Of a DNA stretch of 64,000 bases, positions 54,979-64,000 are shown one piece after another. The stretch spans positions 2,356,001-2,420,000 of the forward strand of contig BTPP01000006.1 in NCBI GenBank assembly GCA_037102815.1. The letters run 5' to 3'. The notes below the pieces were generated by a model. It did not search any database. It saw nothing but the letters and a program-made list of their open reading frames with translations, and was not told the origin of the DNA. This stretch comes from Neurospora intermedia. Its lineage: Eukaryota; Ascomycota; Sordariomycetes; Sordariales; Sordariaceae. The position numbers and the translations under genes were made by a program. Each line of letters starts with the position of its first letter. Within the stretch, counting starts at the first letter, position 1.

Positions 54979-56867
54979 CACGAGACTGCAGGACATTTTT
55001 AGCAGATGCTCTTATGAGGTCATCAATGTATATACGTAGTACAACCCTGACACTACACACAATAGATAGCGACGTTTTGCCCAGGGCTTGTGACATGACG
55101 TCATATCCTTGTCCCGCAAAGTTCAAGGGCGCAACGGGCCGGTGTCGGTTACACGGAGTCAGTCCAGGGTCAGCTCATGTTAGCGACAGCCCCGGGGGAG
55201 GGCCCGGTGCGGACCTGACTGCGTAGGGGTACCACTACCGCGTATGCACTCCGAAGGGGTCCGAGGGCTGGCATTTCCTGTTATTCCCACTTGTGTTTGT
55301 TCCTGGCACACACAGCCTGGGTCGGACATCCACATCCCCGATGTCCCTGTTTTCAAGGACATATGTAGTAGTGTAGGAAACGCGACAATGAGAGGAAGAG
55401 GTCCTTCGGGAGCCGATTACTCGTCAAGTCCCGCCACTAGTTGAACGCTCGGTTCTATTTGACCTGACGAGTAACCATCCAACACGCATGGGTAGGACCC
55501 TGAGCGCACCAAGTGCACATTGGTGCCAACGTGGGAACACCCCTGCAGACAGCAACTTCATGCCGTCAGCTCGCTACTAGTGTATCGTAGTCCAGACTGC
55601 GAATCAGGATCTGACGACTTGTTCGCGGATGATCAAACTACAACCGATTCCACACTATTGTGGAATACCAACGCATTCGAAGAAAGAATGTCGTGCGCCA
55701 ACGGGATTCCAGCTATGAACGCTTACAGTGGCAGAGTGGTGTACACTACACTACCATCGCCAACTACGTACTTAGTTCCACCATTCTTCCGAATCCCTTC
55801 CGTCCGCTACATAGCAAACAATCCTCGACGGCATCTTCCGCATCACGCGCCTCGTACATACCCTGCTCAGCATACACTACCTACTTAGATCATTTACGTA
55901 CCATGTATATTCCTTCTTTGCCTCTCGGCTTGTCAACTATCAGCATGTTGTGCCCCCGTTTGCCTCCTCGCTTAACCCCCAAGAAGTCACATCACAGCAG
56001 CAGCCCGAAAATCCGCCTCTCTCGAGTCACCTCTTCATCTGTTTCCAAATAAACCCACAGGCGATCACGTTTTTACTCGACTTCTCTCATAAATAGCTTC
56101 GTCTCAGATTTCAAAAAACCCCACAGACACGGCTGGATTGGTAATTATGGGCCACCGAAGTCCCGATCTTACGATCCCTTGCGTCAAGTTGACTGGGTTG
56201 GTGACGTTATTCACGAATTACGACGGAGGAGACGGAGATAATAACGGGCGTGCCGCAATTCGATTAGGGCATGCATATTCTAGGATGGGGCACAGCACAC
56301 TGGTACGGGCGTGAATGCCGGCATAACGTTTGCTCTTTTCACGGTTTCCGTTTGTCGAAGAGATGAATGCTCTCAGTCACGCCAGATGCGCTTATGTTAA
56401 CGATGAGTATGCCATCAACGTGTCAACAAAAAAAAAAAAAAGTAGGTTCTCTCATGTTATAAATGTGTCTGGTCTGGATGGAGCAAGACTCCTGTCGTCC
56501 ACGTGGGAAATGTGGGAAATTTTTGATAGCGAAGCTCTTCTGAACGATGGCCTTTGTAAAGCGAAATATGTTATTTATCACGATGAGTGTCCCGTTTGCC
56601 ATGCGCACTCGAGTCACTTTTAAGATTCAATCTCATTTTCGTGCAGTGATAGTGTTGATCAATATCTTTCATTACCACTCCATTTTCTATCCTGATGATA
56701 CTGTGAGCTGCCAGTTTCAACATGTCACCATCTAGCCTTCTCACCCCGATAACCCAAAGCACCCCCCAAAAAAGAACCGCGACAACGCTCGCTCGCTCGT
56801 TCAAGTCATCAAGCCACAACCACCTCTCACAGCCCATTCCCAACCTTCTCCCCCCAACCTCCTCCAT

Positions 56868-58283
56868 CTACAACTTCCCCTCCCTCTTCCTCCTCTCCCT
56901 AACACTCTGCATACTCCTCAACAACGCATAAACCCCTTGCAACCTCGGCATCTCCACCCCGCGTCCCCGCGCAATCCTCACCGGATTACCCACAATAACC
57001 TCCAACTCCAACGGCCTTCCCGCCTCCCAATCCAACAACATACTCGGCTTCGAACCCACGTTCCTCTCCGTTGACTTTAGGATCTTCTCCGGCGTCGCGA
57101 ACCCCTTGGGATCCTTTTCGAACCCTTCTCCCTTGGGCAGACCGAGGATCAAGGGGGCAGCATCCCAGATTTCGTACATGATGGCGGACAAGAAGAGGCG
57201 GAGCTCGGGGTCCCGAACCATGTCGGCGTTGCCGATACCGCCGGATAAGACGGAGCACGGGTTGAAGGCGGCGTTGATGCAGAGTTTGTGCCACCGGATG
57301 AGCTGGAGGTGGGATTCGGACGAGAGGTGGGCGTCGCGGACTGAACCGAGGTGGACGAGGTAAGAGGTCAGGCGAGATGCCAGGTCATAGCCCCTTTGTT
57401 GGAGGGCGAGGTCGGAATCGGTGAGTTTGTGGTGAGATGGTGCGGATGAAGAGGGGGAGGAGCCGGTGGGTGTTAGGTTGCCTGTCGATTCAACGTTGGG
57501 AGTGGTAGTGGCAGAAGGGGGAGCTTCATCACGGTCTTTGGTGATAGGCGTGCTAGAATCAAAGCTAGCCGAGTTGGAGTACGGTCCAAGATGGATGCGC
57601 GTCCATCGGTTCTGTCGGATGACTCCCTGACTGATTTGTTCGGCGGAAACGACGGTGACGGCGCTGATGATGGGCGTCGAAGGAAAACGGGTGCGGTAAG
57701 GTGCTTCGACGCCGACACCGTTTTGGATCAGGACGATGCACGAGTTGGGACCGATGAGTGGGGCGATGAGCGCCGAGTCGTCACCACGGTCCGGAAGGGC
57801 TTTGGTGGTTACGACGACGTAGTCCCATTGCTGAACAGGAGCAGAGGCGGCGGCGGCGACGTTGGGGAAGACGGCGTGAGGGGTAAAGGTGTAGTCGCCA
57901 AAGGAGTGGGTTTGGAGTTTGACGCCGTTGTCTAGGAGGGCTTTGTAATTGGAACGGGCGATGAGGGAGACGTGGATGTTTTTGGAGGGCTGGAGAGGTG
58001 TCAGTACCCTTGGTCTGGGCAATAGTGAGGAAGGGTGAGTGAGGATAGATGATGAGGAACTTTTTTTTTTCGCTTCACTCCCCGACTTATAAGAGGTGAA
58101 GTAACAAATAGGGATAAACATACATGATGCAGCCTCGAGGCATAGAAACAACCGACGGCACCAGCTCCTACAAAGACAATGTGGACGGGTCTGCATGATT
58201 GTCAGTTTGAAGTTCGGCGATGAAAGTTTCGGCAACTACACCTACTTGTCCGGGTCAGGGTATTGCTTGATAGTTTCGGGCAT
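56868..58283 (-). CDS. Ketopantoate reductase (PanE/ApbA) family oxidoreductase
   Basis: NADPH-dependent reductase of the 2-dehydropantoate 2-reductase family. The classical reaction makes pantoate for CoA, but fungi carry several paralogues of unknown substrate. Three exons (58246..58283, 58124..58190, 56868..57989) give 408 aa. The N-terminal Rossmann motif VHIVFVGAGAVGCFYASRL is split across exons 1-2, followed by VSLIARSNY and DYVVVTTKA. VLIQNGVG and ISAVTVVSAEQ are typical of the family. The C-terminal helical domain shows RWHKLCINAAFNPCSVLSGG, with the catalytic-type Lys, and late RPLELEVIVGNPVR. An insert of about 50 Ser/Thr/Pro-rich residues separates the two domains. The ATG at 58283 was chosen because it gives a short, normal N-terminus to the nucleotide fold. 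The 38-nt first exon is supported by a GTAGGT donor and a GCAG acceptor. Confidence 0.9.
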
Positions 58284-61200
58284 GACGGCGATTATGAATG
58301 CGAAGGCAGTATCTCTGGAGGAACGAGAAAGTGAAGCTATCTACAGGGGTCTTGGCGTCTGCTCTCTTCAAGATGAGTGCTTGGTAACTGAACTTGGAAT
58401 TCTCAACCGCCTGGAGTCAATTGATATCTCAAGTGCACTTCCTGCTGATCAGTTGCCGGCAATGTTGGGGTTTCACGGTGAACAATAGTGTTGGTGTAAA
58501 CGGTGACGAGCAGTCTGACCTCGGCTCAGCATTTGTTTGTCGTTCGTTGGTCTTCAATGACACCATCGGCAACTGTCATTGTGCGGAGAAGAAGACGGCA
58601 GCTGCGAAAGCGGAGTTTTGGGCACCACCACATTTTGCTTGGCAGGCACCACCATCCCACAGTTAACCCCGGAGAGCACACCCTGGTCTAACCCTGGTTT
58701 AACAACACACCATTTTCCCCACACCTAACCCTCACAAGCATGGGACGGCATCGCGTCCAATCTTCACCACTGGTCGATGGCAACCTTCCTCCAACACATG
58801 CACACAATCACACGCACTGCAGTTTTCAACCTTCCACTTTGCAACAAACGTCACACTGTTGCCTTTTACAGTATGGGTCTCATGCCCCCTTTTTATCTCT
58901 CGGCCACGGCTCCAAGCTACATCATACGACGAAAGCTTTCCTGTTCCTTACAGCATGCATACCTATCCCGTGGATCCGCGACATGGAAGTCATGCAAGTA
59001 ATCATCAGCATGGCAACCCACTCACTCACTTCCCCGGATTACGTATACCGGAACGTCGGGTCGCGACCCGAGACCAAGAGTCATTTTGACGGAGACAAAC
59101 GGCGAGTTATACTTCAAAATATTTAGGGACTTTGACGAAAGCTGATGTTGCAAGGACTGTGAGGCTTGTTTTAGCAACGAAAAAAATACAGCGACCGAGT
59201 GGTAGTCTGTCTGTCTACTCTTGGATGTTACCATAGCATTCAGACCGGTTATCCACCGCTGTGGTGGATGAACTGGTGTCGAAGGCGGCTCTGCTTCAGT
59301 CGCCCTTGTCCTCATTCTTGATCTCGAAATCATTCCTGACCGCCTAGAGCAACAGCGCAAAGTGGTCTTATAGACTCTGTCTAAGACATACCCAGGTTGT
59401 CATTTCCCTTGATATGCTGTAAAGTTCTAACCGTCTGCTGTGGTGCGCCTACTTCACACTTTATATCATACAGAGTACGGCAGATCTGAGACAGGGTTGA
59501 TGATCTCCCAGGTATGTTTGGGACGCTTCAAAGTACCTACCTCTACACATTGAAGCTTTGCATGTTATCTTCTCTTCACAATTAACAAAGAGGGTTACCA
59601 CAATGGAGAGTTCGAGCATGACTCGGTCAATCTCACTACGAATGAGATTTTGAACTTCAGTTGCAAGGTCACGAAGATTGCGTAAACTTGAGGACCTATA
59701 TTGATGGTAGATGTCTCTGTTGTTTGCATGCCTACCACCTGTCTGATATTTGCCACACCGATCTTGAGCAGATGGGAATATCTGATCCTGAAACGGACGT
59801 CGCAATCAGCCATGAATTAAGAAAAATAGAGGTATCAGCATGAAGTGATCCAAAACAAAGACTCAATGGAAAATACATTATTGTCTATGACTTGGCAGTA
59901 ACATCAACACCAAAGATGCGTGTAATGTATTCGATTGAATGAAACCTGAGCTGACAAATGTGGAGGTCCCATACATGCCTCACATCTCACAAGTCGGCAA
60001 GCCAACCGAACTGGAACAAAAAGGGGTCCAAAAAGGAAGTACGGCAACGCCGTGTGTCAGCCGCAGTGTGAATGGAATACGACAAACAGCAAGTGGCATG
60101 TGAATATACACTGAGAACGCAGTAGGTAAAAGTAGATAAACCACAGACAGCGAATGCAAGTGCTCCTCTTCGTTTCTCTACCCGTGCGCCGTTCAGAGGA
60201 CAACCAGACTCCTAACAGCAGAGACGGTTATTGAATGATGTTGACAAACACAGGGAGGGAGACATAGGAACCGCGCTTGCATCCCCTCCCAGTCCCGTCT
60301 GGTAACCTCCCATACGCTCAACACCACCACGAGTTCTAGAAACCCGTTTGTTTTTGTGTGTCCCTATCTGTAACCTTTCTCTGCCCTTTGCATCCAGAGA
60401 ACGGTAACTCAAGGTGTAACAGAACGCCGTGCCCCCCCTAACCCCCCGTTTCTTCTTTTCCTCGAAGCCTTACACAGCGTAACCCACATCCCACAACACG
60501 ACCACAACCTGTCGTCCATGCCATGGCCGTGTACCATGCATGCCTTGCCGGCAGTCCTACTATCGCCCTATACTCAGATCCCCCCCAAAAATGACGATCG
60601 CCCCATGCCAATTTGGCGTATGATGATCGGGCAGACAGGTTGGGGATCGGACTGTTCCCATCTCTCACCTGAATCTGAGTTCGGCCGCACCGCACCGCAC
60701 TACACCGCAACCACGGTAAAGAGAGAGCTCCGGAGACCGGAACTGGCGCCGCCGGCACCGGAAGTGACACAACGTATTGCTGTTCGGTATTTAGTAGTAG
60801 ATGAAGGATTGCCGAACTCCGAGAGAAGATTGGGTTTGTGTCTCCATCGTGCCATAGTTCAAAAAAAAGAGAAGCTGCGGTGTATAACCGTCTCCTGGGT
60901 AGATGGACGTGGACCGCAAGGCATGGCTATCTACCCAACCGGCCACCGGCCGGGTATCGGCGGACATTTATAATACGGAGTTGACGCTAAGACACTAGCC
61001 GTGGTAAGCTAACGAGAGAGGACTCTGAGACATGCGATGAAACTCAATTTGAACCTCACTTGAGGCTTGCGTAATAGTCTGTGATGTACCCACTCTAGCC
61101 TCTCAGCGATGTCTTCTAGTTTAGTTCCGACCGGTCCAAGTACAAACAAGCCGCCAGCCGTCCTCATCGTCTACCAATGCCGAACGAGCGCGGTGAGGTA

Positions 61201-64000
61201 GGTGAGGCATGTGGCGCCCATCCGGTCCCGTCCCGGTAAATCAACATCCGTCCCTCCATGACAATGAAAATGGCGTGACACAGAAACAGAACATTGGTGG
61301 GCGCACGCACAACATGCGGGCGTGGCAGGCGTAGCATGGCGAGTGCGGAACGGGTACACACGGCGGAATGTCCGTTCAATATGAAATCGGTAAGCCGAGC
61401 CTCTCGAAGTGTAAGTCAATGGTAGTGGGTTCTTGAATTGATGGGAAAGGGGCTCAATGGGCTGGATGGGAGGTGTGGTGCCTACGGAGGGTACATGCGT
61501 TCCGGGAACAATGACTTCCAGAACATTCAGCATGTTGCATGACGTTTACGAAAAGCATAGCTGGGAATGGTGTGGGTAGTGCAACTGAAAGGGTGTGTAG
61601 TTGAGACAGCACAGAGGTAGATAAACAGATGTAACCATTGGAAGGCCAAATGGAACAACCCATGTGCGATTTCTCGGTAGCTTATCTCAATTGTCACCAG
61701 CAGCACCAACACCGATACGATCCCGTTACCTTCACAATGGGCAGGGAGAAAAATAAAATCCTGCATGTTTGCGTGGGTGAGGGGAGAAAAAGGTGTTATG
61801 AATAGGAAGACACATGAGGGGGACACACCACCACAGATCCCAATCGAATGTGTGGTTGATGGTGCTGACTACCTTTCCCCTTTGCCCGGTTGATGAACCA
61901 TGAAAAGGCACCAGTCGGCGAACATCTAGATCGAGGAGGTATGTTCCCCTCATCAACTTTCCCAGAAGAACAAATGGTATCATGTACTGTACAACAACAT
62001 ATATTTTTGCTTGGAATATTAGAATGTAACCTCCACTGATTCCCGGATATCATGTGAAGCTCAAGACGAGACGGTCAACACGGGCGCCCAGCATTGGGTT
62101 TGAAATATGTCAATCTAGCCATTAAGCTTGGACATCAACGTCAACCAGTTGAGACGTAGATGTGTAGATGAACACATAAAGCGAACACCTTGCTTGGCGA
62201 AGAAAAGGTAGAGGGTAGGTAAGCCACTTTGTATAATGGCAAGGTGATGCGGTAAACAACCACATTTGCAATGATACCGTCAATGATCGCAGCCGCGCTG
62301 ATGGATGGGGGGGATGGAAAGGAATGGGAAGGATGGAAGTACCAAAACGCGTTGACGGCCCTCGCCGCATCGCGCCTCGCCTAAGGTGATGAGGTGTCCT
62401 GACGTGTAGGTGCAGTCATGTTCGGCAGCTCTCGATGTGTGATGCTGAGCCAAGCCGTCCCTGCAGCAGCAGCTCACCTCGACATCTCCTTTCAGCCTGC
62501 CCCCTTCAATCTTCCCGCGCCTAGCTCAGCTACAACGAGCTACGAACAGAGCTTGACGGATAATCGCCAGCAGTCTGTCACAAGGCTTGGGGGAGGACGA
62601 GGCAGGAGAGGGCTAAATGAACTTTGGTGAACGCCGCGCATGGGCCGAACCTGGTGTTGCACTCTGTCATAATGGAAAGGGGGATGTAGAAGGGAAGAGG
62701 GGAAGCGAGAGGGAATCAATGAGCCAAGCGGCTTAGCTCATGGTCGTGCAACTTTTTGTCGCTTGCGGCTTGCGTGTTTCGGTAGACGGCGAGGCCGGAG
62801 GGCCGATGTAGCTTGCCAATCCCGTGGTAGCACCACTGCAAGACATGAAAATTTTCTGCGATGCAATCGTCAAGAAAGCAGCAGCATGATCAAGTTCATG
62901 ATCGGGATTGATTGATTGGCGTCGTGGGGTTGGCAGACGGAGGAAAAGATAGGCAAAGAAACTAAAAGAAAATTGACAGGACTGACTTGGTTGCGGGGAG
63001 GAAAATTGAGTTGTTGTCAAACGTGGGGGTTTTATGAGGGGGTGAAAATTCAGGTGGAAGGAATATGGATGCAAAGGTGGTGAAGAGAGGCACAAGTGGC
63101 CTGCCGGAGTGCCGCTAGGCTCTGTTGAGTGAAGCTTTGATGAACGCGGGCTCCACCGTAAATACATGGTGGTCCGGACTCGAGCTTCTGTCCCCGTACC
63201 CCACTCTTCTTCAACCACGACATGAACTTGGGATTTCTACCGTGATGCCACCACCTCCATCACGCCGTTATGGCTGGCCAGTGATAAGACGGAGAAAAAG
63301 CCCTTGATCTGGGAATTGTACTCCGACTGATACTCTTCGTCCGCAGCAGCCGTTTCTAGCGTGCACGTCATGCTCCAAAGAATGAGAATAACGTCATCTT
63401 GAGGGCCAACCACCCTGAAGGTGTCGACCGACAAATCAGTTCAGAAGCTTGCCGCAGGAGACCCTTTTGGTTTTCCTCCCTTGTCCCCTTGTGGTTCATC
63501 ATCGAGTGGTGTCTGAAGGATTCGTGTTTGAATCGGGAGAGGATGCAGAAGAGGAGACAAGAGCTCTCCCCGCTCCCTTTGACCCGATAAGCCGAGACGA
63601 ACCTTTAAAACTCTGGGTAGATCATTGCAGCAACGACATCGACAACTTCGGGCTTGGCTTCTTCGTCAAGGCTCGATGTGAGGCGTCGAGTCGACAAGCG
63701 CCGACGAGGGTGTGAACCTGAGCTCGCCGAGGGGTCATAGGCACACTCTGATCTGTCGTCTGGCTAAATTGGACGGAAATGGCACATGTGTATGGAATCT
63801 TGCCGCCCTCCCATCATTTGTCCTCTCCGCATCGCCTCGAACTTCTGAACCCCGAAAACGAAAGCACTTGGCTTGAAGAGAGTGCGGAGTATGGGATGGT
63901 GACCGGGTCTTCTAGAACAATTGCAGAAATCGACAGTGTATCAGCCGGTTGGTTGCACAACCCGATTGCCTTGTGATCACCCGTCCAATTTCTGGCATCC
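58284..64000. other. 5.7-kb right end without a recognised gene
   Basis: No frame on either strand shows a known domain or a convincing exon chain. The first few hundred bases should be the reductase promoter. Two plus-strand frames (63449..63715 and 63779..63976) have somewhat protein-like composition but no family I recognise. A 37-codon minus frame at 62733..62846 is likewise unsupported. No tRNA or large repeat was seen. Confidence 0.5.

Larger units (their letters stand above)
52124..56867. promoter_or_regulatory. 4.7-kb gene-free region upstream of the phytochrome gene
   Basis: No coding feature was recognised. Just upstream of the start is an imperfect CTGTGC/CTGTAC repeat (52125-52190). 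From about 52.85 to 55.75 kb GTGTAC/GTACAC occurs about a dozen times by eye, often within palindromes such as TAGTGTACACTA (52850-52861) and GTAGTGTACACTAC (54965-54978). TACC/GGTA units are also frequent. Promoter function for the phytochrome gene is inferred from position; the far end adjoins the 3' end of the reductase gene. Confidence 0.5.

Noticed and set aside
59461-59813. Minus frames with coiled-coil-like composition (SSSLRNLRDLATEVQ)
   Set aside because: Short, overlapping alternative frames without family match or splice support.
1-64000. CRISPR array, biosynthetic gene cluster or large virus-derived element
   Set aside because: No regularly spaced repeats, no polyketide or peptide synthase modules, and no capsid, integrase or polymerase motifs seen.

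Overview
This window is nuclear DNA of a filamentous ascomycete, most likely a Sordariomycete and possibly Sordariales. The evidence is short GT-AG introns (about 50-90 bp), HET-domain genes, a fungal hybrid-kinase phytochrome, an extracellular GH55 glucanase, and intergenic DNA rich in TACC/GGTA tetranucleotides and homopolymers. I see no AT-rich RIP-like blocks and no mobile element with recognisable coding capacity. Genes are sparse: eleven intact protein genes, one truncated at the left edge, one tRNA and one relic gene.

Left third (1-21.3 kb). The 5' end of a C2H2 zinc-finger regulator leaves the window to the left, and behind it lie 6.7 kb without a recognisable gene. Next come a secreted GH55 exo-beta-1,3-glucanase (+), a phytanoyl-CoA-dioxygenase-like enzyme (-), a DUF2461 protein with a charged insert (+), and an Ala/Glu/Pro/Lys-rich protein of unknown function (-). 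A degraded HET-domain gene follows (+), then an intact paralogue (+).

Middle (21.3-41.3 kb). Housekeeping genes: HSE1 (ESCRT-0, -) and ATG13 (autophagy initiation, -) in tandem, a gene-poor 3.6 kb stretch with a 33-base poly-C run, a large ankyrin/RCC1/BTB protein (-), and a mitochondrial 2-oxodicarboxylate carrier (+) whose gene contains an apparent GC-AG intron and an 11-nt exon.

Right third (41.3-64 kb). A third HET-family gene (-), an intron-containing tRNA-His(GTG) (-), a phytochrome histidine kinase (-) with a gene-free 4.7 kb upstream region rich in GTGTAC/GTACAC palindromes, a ketopantoate-reductase-family enzyme (-), and 5.7 kb in which I recognise no gene.

No pathway-level cluster is evident. 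The points most worth following are the HET trio (two intact, one relic, sharing a Cys-pair N-terminus), a stop-free in-frame intron placed immediately after the phospho-acceptor of the phytochrome receiver domain, and the palindrome-rich region upstream of that gene. All exon boundaries were worked out by hand from splice signals, reading frame and conserved protein motifs; none has transcript support here.
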